A stretch of 64,000 nucleotides of DNA from an uncultured Pseudovibrio sp. (GTDB lineage Bacteria > Pseudomonadota > Alphaproteobacteria > Rhizobiales > Stappiaceae). A model generated the notes under the pieces. It had not been told where the DNA came from. It was given only the letters and a program-made list of their open reading frames with translations, and made no database searches. The stretch lies in contig CANMBS010000005.1 of assembly GCA_947496145.1 (NCBI GenBank), positions 62,001-126,000 of the forward strand. The letters run 5' to 3'. This document shows, piece after piece, positions 35,888 through 44,335 of this stretch. Position numbers and translations under genes: made by a program. Each line of letters opens with the position of its first letter. Positions within the stretch are counted from its first letter, which is position 1.

Positions 35888-36677
35888 CACACACGCACAA
35901 TCTGAAGACCTTCCACTGCTTCAGGTCAGCAGCACAACCAAACTCTATGGCGACCGCATTGGCTGCAAAGACATCAGCTTTGACCTCTATCCGGGTGAGG
36001 TACTTGTAATTGTGGGCGAGAGTGGCTCGGGCAAAACAACCCTGCTCAACTGCCTCGCAACGCGCCTCACCCCAACTTCCGGCTCGGTCAACTACCGCAA
36101 CCGCAAGGGCCAGATGCGCAATCTCTATGAGATGAGCGAAGCCGAGCGCCGCATGCTCATACGCACCGACTGGGGCTTTGTTCATCAGCACCCGGCAGAT
36201 GGCCTGCGTATGACCGTTTCGGCAGGTGCAAATGTCGGTGAGCGCCTGATGGCAGTAGGCGCGCGCCACTACGGCAACATTCGGGACACAGCAACCGATT
36301 GGCTTGGCCGTGTTGAGATCGCAGAAGACCGCATTGATGATGACCCACGCGCTTTCTCCGGCGGCATGCGTCAGCGCCTTCAGATCGCCCGCAACCTCGT
36401 TACCAGCCCGCGTCTCGTCTTTATGGATGAACCAACAGGTGGCCTTGATGTATCCGTGCAAGCGCGACTGCTGGACCTGTTGCGCGGTCTCGTAGCAGAC
36501 CTAGGCCTCTCCGTGATCATCGTAACCCATGATCTCGCAGTAGCCCGCCTTCTGTCTCACCGTATTCTGGTGATGCGCCACGGCCACGTAATCGAAAGTG
36601 GCCTGACAGATCAGGTACTGGATGATCCGCAGGAGAGTTACACCCAGCTCCTCGTCTCCTCCATCTTGCAGCCGTAA
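35874..36677 (+). CDS. phnK: PhnK, ABC-type ATPase of the C-P lyase complex
   Basis: A 267-residue ABC ATPase: Walker A GESGSGKTT, signature FSGGMRQRLQIARNL, Walker B LVFMDEPTGGLDVSVQ. In E. coli PhnK docks on PhnJ rather than on a permease, and here also no membrane subunit is encoded nearby. The start overlaps the fosX-like stop by 14 bases. It lies 10 bases before phnL. Confidence 0.95.
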   Translation: MLTTDTHAQSEDLPLLQVSSTTKLYGDRIGCKDISFDLYPGEVLVIVGESGSGKTTLLNCLATRLTPTSGSVNYRNRKGQMRNLYEMSEAERRMLIRTDWGFVHQHPADGLRMTVSAGANVGERLMAVGARHYGNIRDTATDWLGRVEIAEDRIDDDPRAFSGGMRQRLQIARNLVTSPRLVFMDEPTGGLDVSVQARLLDLLRGLVADLGLSVIIVTHDLAVARLLSHRILVMRHGHVIESGLTDQVLDDPQESYTQLLVSSILQP

Positions 36678-36687
36678 GGACAAGACA

Positions 36688-37398
36688 ATGACACACACGC
36701 CTAAAACGAAAGTGCTCGTTTCAGACCTTGCCAAGTCCTTCAAAATGCACTTGCAGGATGGCTTGGAAATCCCGGTTGTCTCCAACGTCAACTTCTCCGT
36801 TTCCACTGGAGAATGTGTTGTCCTTGGAGGCCCTTCTGGTTCGGGCAAAAGCTCCATCCTCAAGATGATTTACGCCAATTACCGCTGCCAGAAAGGCCAG
36901 ATACTAATCACCGATGGCGATGAAATCGTCAACATCGCAAACACTGCACCGCGCCGCATTATCCGCCTGCGTGAAACCACAATCGGTTACGTCTCCCAGT
37001 TTCTGCGCGCTATTCCCCGAGTACCCGCCCTCACACTGGTTGCAGAACCGCTCATGGCGCAAGGCATCGCAGAAACCGAAGCATTTGAACGTGCCGGAAA
37101 TCTGCTTTCCCGCCTCAACGTACCCGAGCGCTTATGGCAGCTCCCACCAGCAACCTTCTCAGGAGGTGAGCAACAACGTGTCAACATCGCTCGCGGTTTC
37201 ATTGCTCATTATCCTATCCTGCTTCTGGACGAGCCGACCGCATCCCTCGATGCAGCCAACAGAGCAGTAGTTGTGGAGCTGGTGGAAGAGAAGAAGAAAC
37301 AGGGCGTTGCTATGGTCGGTATTCTTCACGATCACGATGTCCGCGACGCAATAGCAAACCGGATCATTGACGTTACAACATTTGCATCTGCTGCTTAG
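36688..37398 (+). CDS. phnL: PhnL, ABC-type ATPase of the C-P lyase complex
   Basis: A 236-residue ABC ATPase: Walker A GGPSGSGKSSI, signature FSGGEQQRVNIARGF, Walker B ILLLDEPTASLD. The N-terminal LAKSFKMHLQDG segment is a PhnL hallmark. It is needed with PhnGHI for the first ribosylation step. The ATG at 36688 is preferred over an in-frame ATG at 36622 that would lie deep inside phnK. Confidence 0.95.
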   Translation: MTHTPKTKVLVSDLAKSFKMHLQDGLEIPVVSNVNFSVSTGECVVLGGPSGSGKSSILKMIYANYRCQKGQILITDGDEIVNIANTAPRRIIRLRETTIGYVSQFLRAIPRVPALTLVAEPLMAQGIAETEAFERAGNLLSRLNVPERLWQLPPATFSGGEQQRVNIARGFIAHYPILLLDEPTASLDAANRAVVVELVEEKKKQGVAMVGILHDHDVRDAIANRIIDVTTFASAA

Positions 37399-37440
37399 CA
37401 CATACCTCAAAGCCTATGCTTAGGAAGGGAAACTCATTCC

Positions 37441-38064
37441 ATGATAAAGCCCCCGAAAATCGCAGAGACGCTCATCGAGTCTACCGTCTCTATACGAGAG
37501 GCAGAGGTTGGACGACATTGCGAAATACTCGGCCCAACTCATCTGGAATACTGCAAATTTGGCGACTATTCTTACATTGGCCCAAATTCAACGGTCGCAG
37601 ATACCACAATCGGTAGATTCACCGCCATTGCGTCCAACGTACGCCTTGGTCCTCCCAACCATCCCTGGGAACGAGTTTCGCAACACCGCTTCACCTACAC
37701 ACCGGAATACTATCGCGAAGACAAAGAACGTGATCACAACTTCTTTGCAGGCCGCAGAGCTGCCCGTGTCACAATCGGTCATGACGTCTGGATCGGGCAC
37801 GGTGTCACTAGTCTTCCCGGCGTCACCATCGGTGATGGTGCTGTGCTTGCTGCTGGTGCAGTGATTTCAAAAGACGTCGAACCTTACATAATAGTCGGCG
37901 GCGTACCTGCAAAACCCATAAAACGCAGATTCTCTGAAGACATTTCTGATCGCCTGATCCAGCTCCAGTGGTGGAACTGGCCGGATGACGAAATCTTCGA
38001 GTACCTCCCCTTATTCCAGTCTATGCCTGTGGAAAGGTTTCTAGACCACTTTGAACCGGCCTGA
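37441..38064 (+). CDS. Hexapeptide-repeat transferase of phosphonate operons
   Basis: A 207-residue left-handed beta-helix protein with hexapeptide turns ([18 protein letters not shown], then [12 protein letters not shown] and [15 protein letters not shown]) and the acceptor loop seen in xenobiotic acetyltransferases. It belongs to the DapH/CatB-like set found within phn clusters; the acyl donor and acceptor are unknown. An AGGAAGG ribosome site precedes the ATG by about 12 bases. Confidence 0.85.
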   Translation: MIKPPKIAETLIESTVSIREAEVGRHCEILGPTHLEYCKFGDYSYIGPNSTVADTTIGRFTAIASNVRLGPPNHPWERVSQHRFTYTPEYYREDKERDHNFFAGRRAARVTIGHDVWIGHGVTSLPGVTIGDGAVLAAGAVISKDVEPYIIVGGVPAKPIKRRFSEDISDRLIQLQWWNWPDDEIFEYLPLFQSMPVERFLDHFEPA

Positions 38065-38121
38065 ACTGTCACAATTCAGATATCGTTCAGTAAATAAGTC
38101 GGAGCCTCAAGGAATCTACTT

Positions 38122-38820
38122 ATGCGCTATTCAGTTTATTTCACCCACCCACAGGCAGCAAAACTGACGGAGCTGGGCAGTCAGTGGTTGGGACGCTCAG
38201 CTTTCTCAGAAACTCTTTTTGACCAGCCCCGGCTGAAAGACATCTTCGCAGAACGTCTTGTCTCCATCACCGAGAGCCCACGTCGCTACGGCTTTCATGC
38301 CACTATGAAGCCTCCGTTTCACTTGGCAGATGGTAAGACACCGGAAGATGTAAAAACCGCATTTGATACATTTGCCAGAAAACACTCCGCTTTCGAGATT
38401 GACGGACTTGCACCAAACTTTCTCGGTAATTTCTTAGCGCTCACCCCAACCTCTCGGTCTGAGCAACTGAGCAAGCTGGCAAGCGACTGCATCAGAGAAT
38501 TGGACCACCTACGTGCCCCACTTGATGTCAGTGATATTGCACGCCGCCGCAAGGCAAAACTCACACCTGAGCAGGATGCTTATATGCTCCAGTGGGGGTA
38601 CCCCTACATTTTCGAGCATTTTCATTTTCACATGACTCTCTCAACTCATCTTAACGATGAGATAGAGCGTGCTGCCCTCAAAGCTGCTGCTGAAACCCAT
38701 TTCGAACCAATAATGCACCAACCAGTCGCCATCTCCCACCTCGCTCTGTGTGTAGAACCAGAAGCCGGCGCTCCGTTTCAAGTTATTGAGATACGACCAT
38801 TGCAAGGACCTGCAATATGA
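38122..38820 (+). CDS. DUF1045 phosphonate-operon protein, 2H-phosphoesterase-like
   Basis: A 232-residue protein of DUF1045, found mostly inside phn clusters. It has two HxT motifs, H59-A-T61 in RYGFHATMKPPF and H170-M-T172 in HFHMTLSTHL, the active-site pair of the 2H phosphoesterase superfamily that opens cyclic phosphates. PhnP, which opens the 1,2-cyclic phosphate made by PhnJ, is missing from this cluster, so this protein is a natural candidate for that step. That role is inference. Its stop overlaps the phnM start by 4 bases. Confidence 0.8.
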   Translation: MRYSVYFTHPQAAKLTELGSQWLGRSAFSETLFDQPRLKDIFAERLVSITESPRRYGFHATMKPPFHLADGKTPEDVKTAFDTFARKHSAFEIDGLAPNFLGNFLALTPTSRSEQLSKLASDCIRELDHLRAPLDVSDIARRRKAKLTPEQDAYMLQWGYPYIFEHFHFHMTLSTHLNDEIERAALKAAAETHFEPIMHQPVAISHLALCVEPEAGAPFQVIEIRPLQGPAI

Positions 38821-40010
38821 ATGATGTACTCCTCGATCAGGCGCAACACCACACATCTGTAATGGTCGAGCCTCATACACCGATGACCTTCACCAACGCC
38901 AAACTGGTCCTGCCAGATCAGGTGATGGAAGGAACTCTTGCTGTTGATAAGGGCAGCATCAGCGACCTGAGCACGGGCGACGTTTCCAACGCGCTGGATT
39001 GTGAAGGTGATTACCTTCTTCCCGGCCTCGTGGAGCTACATACAGACCACCTTGAGAACCATTATAAGCCGCGCCCCGGCGTCAAATGGAATGCAATCTC
39101 TGCGGTTCAGGCCCATGACGCACAAATCGCTTGCTCTGGCATTACCACCGTATTCGATGCCCTGCGCGTAGGTATGGAAGACAACGCCGACCTGAGCGCT
39201 CAGGACATGCGCACCATGGCAGATGCAATCGAAATCGGACAGCAGGAAGGCCGCCTGCGTGCAGACCATTTCATCCACCTGCGCTGCGAAGTTTCCGCTG
39301 ACAACTGCATAGAAGGGTTTGACCTGTTCAGCGATGATCCGCGCGTGCGTCTGGCATCCCTTATGGACCACACACCGGGGCAACGCCAGTTCTGCTCACT
39401 GGAACAGTTTGAACTCTATTACAAAACAACCAAGGGTTTTTCTGATGAGCAGCTGCGCGATTTCACGCAAAACATGCAGGAACGTGCAAAGCGAAACTCA
39501 GATAAAAACCGCAGGGCAATCGCTGAGCGTGCCAAAGCAGCAGACATGATGCTGGCAAGCCATGATGATGCCACTCTCGCACACGTAAAAGAGGCAGTAC
39601 AGTTCGGCATTAACGTAGCAGAATTTCCAACCACACTGGAAGCTGCAAAAGCCTCTCACGAAGCAGGCATGGCGGTGCTTATGGGAGCACCAAACGTTGT
39701 GCGTGGCAAGTCTCACTCCGGCAACATCTCGGCCCGTGAACTGGCTGAAGCAGGTTATCTGGATGTCTTGTCTTCAGATTACGTGCCTGTTTCCCTGCTA
39801 CAGGCAGCCTTCCTGCTTGCTCAGCAGACTGACCAAATCTCCCTGCCGGAAGCCGTTCAGAAAGTTACCAAGATTCCAGCAGAAGCCGTTGGTCTGAGAG
39901 AACGCGGCGCTTTGGAAGTAGGCCGCAGAGCAGACCTCGTACAGGTCCGCATGGTAGGCGATGTACCAATCGTCCGCGGTGTCTGGCGTAAAGGCTACCG
40001 CGTAGCCTGA
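38817..40010 (+). CDS. phnM: PhnM, ribosyl-triphosphonate diphosphatase
   Basis: A 397-residue amidohydrolase-fold enzyme that removes pyrophosphate from the ribosyl-triphosphate-phosphonate. The metal-binding HTDH is in LVELHTDHLENHYKPRPGVKW, with later ligands in the FIHLRCE segment and a conserved Asp in LSSDYVP near the end. It is about 15 residues longer at the N-terminus than E. coli PhnM. Translation is coupled to DUF1045 by an ATGA overlap. Confidence 0.95.
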   Translation: MNDVLLDQAQHHTSVMVEPHTPMTFTNAKLVLPDQVMEGTLAVDKGSISDLSTGDVSNALDCEGDYLLPGLVELHTDHLENHYKPRPGVKWNAISAVQAHDAQIACSGITTVFDALRVGMEDNADLSAQDMRTMADAIEIGQQEGRLRADHFIHLRCEVSADNCIEGFDLFSDDPRVRLASLMDHTPGQRQFCSLEQFELYYKTTKGFSDEQLRDFTQNMQERAKRNSDKNRRAIAERAKAADMMLASHDDATLAHVKEAVQFGINVAEFPTTLEAAKASHEAGMAVLMGAPNVVRGKSHSGNISARELAEAGYLDVLSSDYVPVSLLQAAFLLAQQTDQISLPEAVQKVTKIPAEAVGLRERGALEVGRRADLVQVRMVGDVPIVRGVWRKGYRVA

Positions 40011-40032
40011 TGCGAATAAAGGGGGGACTTTC

Positions 40033-40626
40033 GTGACAGAATTAAACAAACAAAAAGCACAGGCTCAGAAACTTGGCCCTGGCGCACTTGTATTGATCGT
40101 GGGGCCAAGTGGAGCTGGGAAGGACACACTCATCTATGGGTATAAAGATCAGTGCAAAGGCAACACAAACATCATGTTTGCCCGGCGCCTTATAACCCGC
40201 CCTTCTGATGCAGGTTCAGAACCTCACGAAGCCATAACACATAAAAATATGAATGACCTGATTAGTCAGGGCCGCGTTGCCTTGTCATGGCCTGCACATG
40301 GTCTGACCTACGCTCTTCCCCAATGCATAGACCGTCACATTGCCAACGGTGGCATTGCAGTTGCCAATGGTTCACGGAAAGCATTGTCACAAGCTGCCGC
40401 AAAATATCGAAAACTACTTGTCATTCACATCACCGCACCAATCCATGTGCTCGCAGAACGCCTCGCAGCACGGGGCCGGGAAACAGCACAGGACATCGAG
40501 CAACGCCTCCTGCGTGCAGATATGTCCCTTCCAGACTTGCCGCATCTCGTTGAAATTCAAAACACTGCTTCATCTGAAAACGGTATCCGACAGATTGAAC
40601 AGGCAATCAGAGCATTTGCTCACTAA
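40033..40626 (+). CDS. phnN: PhnN, ribose 1,5-bisphosphate phosphokinase
   Basis: A 197-residue guanylate-kinase-fold enzyme making PRPP from ribose 1,5-bisphosphate. The P-loop is VGPSGAGKDTL at 23-33, and the lid arginines are in the RLAARGRE segment. It starts at a GTG preceded by a strong GGGGGGA ribosome site. Last gene of the phn operon; the end overlaps the convergent TetR gene by 4 bases. Confidence 0.93.
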   Translation: MTELNKQKAQAQKLGPGALVLIVGPSGAGKDTLIYGYKDQCKGNTNIMFARRLITRPSDAGSEPHEAITHKNMNDLISQGRVALSWPAHGLTYALPQCIDRHIANGGIAVANGSRKALSQAAAKYRKLLVIHITAPIHVLAERLAARGRETAQDIEQRLLRADMSLPDLPHLVEIQNTASSENGIRQIEQAIRAFAH

Positions 40627-41279
40627 GCCTTCTTGATTGCCTCTAACCCTACCAGATGTGCCATAATCAAACCGGTCAGCGATGGTGTAAAATCATATTT
40701 TAATGGAGCAAACTCTGGCTCTTCATAAAGCTGCTGCAAAATCTTTGGCGGATTTGTGATAGGCCACAAACCAGCTACAAATACGTGAATGCTGAAGAAT
40801 ACGTTCATGGCTTCTTCCGCATCCAGCCAGGGCAGGCCTTTTTGCAAAACAGCACTCGCCTGTGCAGCCTCTGCCACAAGTGTCCTCTTGAAATCACGCA
40901 CGCATTCAATGGATATGTTCTTTTCCATGGTTGGCGCAATCTGGCTCATCAGCTCGCAGAGTCTTGGACGCGACGCAAAGTTCTCAGAGAGCAGCAAGGC
41001 GATTTCTGCGGATGGCATCTCATCCGTAATCTGCATATCCAGCTTTTCTATCAGTTCTACGAAATCAAAAAGCAGCAATTCGACAAGTATGGCTTCGCGC
41101 GTTTCAAAGTACCGGTAGATATTAGATTTGACGATCCCCGCACGACTGGCAATAGCCTTCAGGGTTAGTCCGTCAATCCCCTCTTGATCAAGAACGCAAG
41201 CCGCTGCCTTAAGAAGGTCATTATACCGTTGCGCCTTTGCTTCTGCTGATCGGGCGCGCTGAAAATTCTGCTGGGTCAT
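40623..41279 (-). CDS. TetR-family transcriptional regulator
   Basis: A 218-residue TetR protein. The helix-turn-helix (LTLKAIASRAGIVKSNIYRYFETREAIL) is at about 39-66, followed by a helical ligand domain. It is divergent from the iorA-like gene, with 128 bases between the starts, and probably represses it. An inverted repeat with overlapping -35 hexamer lies between the two. Confidence 0.9.
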   Translation of the reverse strand: MTQQNFQRARSAEAKAQRYNDLLKAAACVLDQEGIDGLTLKAIASRAGIVKSNIYRYFETREAILVELLLFDFVELIEKLDMQITDEMPSAEIALLLSENFASRPRLCELMSQIAPTMEKNISIECVRDFKRTLVAEAAQASAVLQKGLPWLDAEEAMNVFFSIHVFVAGLWPITNPPKILQQLYEEPEFAPLKYDFTPSLTGLIMAHLVGLEAIKKA

Positions 41280-41308
41280 AGGTTCGTGATAGGTCCCCTA
41301 AAGTTGCA

Positions 41309-41339
41309 TGTCAATTATTCATCTCAAGATGCATTGACA
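41309..41339. promoter_or_regulatory. Inverted repeat and promoter between tetR-type and iorA-type genes
   Basis: TGTCAAT (41309-41315) and ATTGACA (41333-41339) form a perfect 7-base inverted repeat. The right arm contains a TTGACA -35 hexamer, and TAAATT 16 bases further is a possible -10. A TetR dimer bound here would block the dehydrogenase promoter. Confidence 0.4.
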
Positions 41340-41407
41340 AACTTCCGTAAGATCATAAATTAAGAGAACGCAAGTCACCTAAATTCAGTATTGGGGACGC
41401 CAAACAG

Positions 41408-41872
41408 ATGTTTTCAAAAATTTCTCTGACTGTAAACGGTCAAAAACAAGAGATCGAAGCAGATCCGGAAATGCCATTACTGTGGGCACTTCGGGATCTT
41501 CTAGATGTGAAAGGCCCCAAATTCGGATGCGGTATAGCAGCGTGCGGCGCATGTACCGTAATGATTAATGGTGAAGCTGTGCGCTCCTGCTCTCTGCCTG
41601 TTGGCGAGATACAAGGAGAAATCACCACCATCGAAGGCATTTCCCAAGGTAATGAACTCCATGCCGTACAAGAGGCGTGGATGAAGCACTCCGTCCCCCA
41701 GTGTGGTTATTGTCAATCTGGGCAAATCATGGCGGCAGTCGCTCTTTTAGAAGAAAACCCGGCCCCATCCGATGAAGACATCAACGATGCCATGACCAAT
41801 CTGTGTCGCTGCGGCACCTACCCCAAAATCAAAGCTGCCATCAAAGATGCAGCTCAAACACTGGGAGCTTAA
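41408..41872 (+). CDS. Molybdenum hydroxylase small subunit, 2x[2Fe-2S], IorA/CoxS type
   Basis: A 154-residue iron-sulfur subunit. The first plant-type [2Fe-2S] cluster uses C41, C46, C49 and C61 (FGCGIAACGACTV). The second uses C99, C102, C133 and C135 (CGYCQSGQ and NLCRCGTY). It passes electrons from the molybdopterin subunit encoded 2 bases downstream. This two-subunit form without a FAD subunit matches isoquinoline 1-oxidoreductase and aldehyde dehydrogenases that use a cytochrome acceptor. Confidence 0.92.
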   Translation: MFSKISLTVNGQKQEIEADPEMPLLWALRDLLDVKGPKFGCGIAACGACTVMINGEAVRSCSLPVGEIQGEITTIEGISQGNELHAVQEAWMKHSVPQCGYCQSGQIMAAVALLEENPAPSDEDINDAMTNLCRCGTYPKIKAAIKDAAQTLGA

Positions 41873-41874
41873 AG

Positions 41875-44157
41875 ATGAGCCGATTGGGAAAATACACCCG
41901 CCGCGCCTTCCTTGGGCTTGGTGTCGCAGCCGCAGGTGGCCTCGCCGTTGGTTATTACTTCTACCAAAAACCCTATGCCAATCCATTGGATGCAAAGAAG
42001 GCTGAAGGCGAAACTCCTTTCAACCCCTATGTGATGATTGATAGGGACAACACCATCACTATCATCACCCCACGCGCAGAAATGGGTCAGGGCGTTCACA
42101 CCACACTGGCTGCACTCGTCGCAGAAGAGCTGGAAGTTTCACTTGATCAGGTCGTAGTCGAACACGGTCCGTCCAGCTCTGCCTACTTCAACTCAGCCAT
42201 GCTGGAAGAAGCAACACCGTTCCCTTTCTATGATGAAAGCGTTCTGGCAGAACTTGCACGCGGGTCCATGAAGGTCGTCTCCAAGTTTCTCGGCCTCAAC
42301 ATGACGGGAGGTTCTTCTTCCGCTACCGACGGTTTCGTAAAAATGCGCGAGGCGGGATACGCTGCAAAGTTCGTCCTGTTGAAAGCCGCAGCCCGGCACT
42401 TTGGCACATCTGAAAGCAATCTCACCCTTGCCAATGGCACGATTACAGACAAAGCTTCCGGTAAATCCGCAACTTACGGCGACCTAGCCCAAGAGGCGGC
42501 AAGTATTTCACCTCCAACGGAGATGAAGCTCAAGAAAGCCGCTGACTGGAAAATCCTCGGCAAATCACAAAACCGCGTTGAGCTGAGAGATAAAGTTACC
42601 GGTGGCCGCATCTTCGGTATTGATGTGCAATTGCCAGACATGGCCTACGGCACCGTAAGGATGGCACCACGCAACGGGGTAACACTCAAAAGCTACGACA
42701 AAACCGCAGCTCTTGCCGTTCCCGGAGTAAAAGACATCGTTGAGATCAGAACACTTTCTGGCGACGGTCTGGGTATCATTGCAACAAATACATGGGCCGC
42801 ATTCAAAGGCGCAGAGGCACTGGAGATTGAATGGGACGATCCGTTCTCACTTCAAAATACCGATCAGATGTGGTCCGCCCTTGAAAATGCACTTAGTCAG
42901 GAACCAGCATTTGAATTAGGCGGAACCGGGTCAGATGCTGAGGTGTTCTCCTCCATTCCTGAGAGCGAAGCCATCTCTGCTCAATACCGCGTTCCCTTTC
43001 TGGCCCATGCCACAATGGAACCCATGAATGCTACAGCTCAAATTGACGGAGACACTGTTCGCATTTGGACAGGCACACAAGCACCGGGTCTGGTTCAATC
43101 TGCAATAGCCCGTCACTTTGAGATGGACAGCGCAGATGTAGACGTCACCACAACCCGTCTCGGTGGCGGTTTCGGACGGCGTCTGGAAGTTGACTTTTCG
43201 CTCTATGCCGCTGTCCTTGCAAAGGCAACAGCACCACATCCGATAAAAGTTACGTGGACACGCGAGGAAGATACCCAACACGACACCTACCGACCAATGG
43301 CACTTGGCGACTTCAAAGGACAAGTAACATCAGAAGGCACTTTAAAGACCTTCGATATGCACGTGGCCTCTCCATCAATCATCGCCAGTGTGATGCCAAG
43401 AACATTTCCGGGCATCAGCCCGGCGGGACCCGATAATACAGTGCTGGATGGCGCATTTAACCAGCCTTTGGATGTAGAAAATATCCGCTGTCAGGCCCAC
43501 TTAACAGACCTTCAGGTGCCCATCGGTTTCTGGCGTTCTGTTGGAAATTCAGTCAATGGCTTCTTCCATGAAAGTTTCATGGATGAGGCCGCCCATAAAG
43601 CCGGCAAAGACCCGCTGGAATTTCGTCTGACCCATCTGAAAAGGGATGAATTCCTTCCTGCCCGTGAAATCCTCAAAAAAGTAGCAGAAATGTCTGGTTG
43701 GGGTACACCACTACCAGCAAGCAAAGGTCGCGGCATCGCACATGTGCTTTCCTTCGGAACATGGACCGCACAAGTCATCCAGGTAGATGTGACAGATGAT
43801 ACTGTCATTATTGAAGAAGTCTGGGCAGCAGCAGACCCCGGCATTGTGCTCGACCCACGAATGTTCAAAGACCAGATCATGTCCGGCATTAATTTCGGCC
43901 TGAGTCAGGCATTGGGTCAGGAAATCACTTGGGCTGATGGTCAGATTGAGCAGGCGAACTTTGATACATTCGATGCTATGCGCATGTATCAGGCACCAAA
44001 GATCACCATCGAACTACTCGAGAACTCTCCCCGCATGGGCGGAGCTGGTGAACCGGGCACACCGCCCTCAACCCCGGCTCTGGCAAACGCCATCTTTGCA
44101 GCAACCGGAAAACGCATTCGTGAAATGCCTCTCAGCAAACACATTGATTTTGCTTAG
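41875..44157 (+). CDS. Molybdenum hydroxylase large subunit, IorB type, Tat-exported
   Basis: A 760-residue molybdopterin-binding subunit. The N-terminus (MSRLGKYTRRAFLGLG then a hydrophobic stretch) is a twin-arginine signal, so the enzyme acts in the periplasm. Family landmarks are PRAEMGQGVHTTLAALVAEEL, the molybdopterin segment RLGGGFGRRLEVD, and GGAGEPGTPPSTPALANAI with the active-site Glu. No cytochrome c or XdhC-type maturation gene follows. The substrate (aldehyde or N-heterocycle) is unknown. The stop codon touches palindromic element B. Confidence 0.92.
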   Translation: MSRLGKYTRRAFLGLGVAAAGGLAVGYYFYQKPYANPLDAKKAEGETPFNPYVMIDRDNTITIITPRAEMGQGVHTTLAALVAEELEVSLDQVVVEHGPSSSAYFNSAMLEEATPFPFYDESVLAELARGSMKVVSKFLGLNMTGGSSSATDGFVKMREAGYAAKFVLLKAAARHFGTSESNLTLANGTITDKASGKSATYGDLAQEAASISPPTEMKLKKAADWKILGKSQNRVELRDKVTGGRIFGIDVQLPDMAYGTVRMAPRNGVTLKSYDKTAALAVPGVKDIVEIRTLSGDGLGIIATNTWAAFKGAEALEIEWDDPFSLQNTDQMWSALENALSQEPAFELGGTGSDAEVFSSIPESEAISAQYRVPFLAHATMEPMNATAQIDGDTVRIWTGTQAPGLVQSAIARHFEMDSADVDVTTTRLGGGFGRRLEVDFSLYAAVLAKATAPHPIKVTWTREEDTQHDTYRPMALGDFKGQVTSEGTLKTFDMHVASPSIIASVMPRTFPGISPAGPDNTVLDGAFNQPLDVENIRCQAHLTDLQVPIGFWRSVGNSVNGFFHESFMDEAAHKAGKDPLEFRLTHLKRDEFLPAREILKKVAEMSGWGTPLPASKGRGIAHVLSFGTWTAQVIQVDVTDDTVIIEEVWAAADPGIVLDPRMFKDQIMSGINFGLSQALGQEITWADGQIEQANFDTFDAMRMYQAPKITIELLENSPRMGGAGEPGTPPSTPALANAIFAATGKRIREMPLSKHIDFA

Positions 44158-44241
44158 AGCGCGTTCCATTTGATGGAATTCAATCAAAATAAAGATGTTA
44201 GAGCTTGAGGCGTGAATGCGAATGAACGCAATAAGCTCTAA
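44155..44241. repeat. Small palindromic element B, copy 2, with a second hairpin
   Basis: It starts TAGAGCGCGTTCCATTTGAT, as at 8462, but the central inverted repeat is imperfect here. It is followed at 44198-44241 by a second hairpin with arms TTAGAGCTT and AAGCTCTAA enclosing GCGT/ACGC. The TAG at 44155-44157 is the stop of the preceding gene. It may also act as a 3' hairpin of the iorAB-type transcript. Confidence 0.6.
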
Positions 44242-44335
44242 GACATTCCATTTCTCTGAAAGCTATAACAAAACAGGAAAGCCTGGATTGTCCGTTACTC
44301 CGGGCTTTCACTTTTCGAGTGTCCGACATCTCAGT

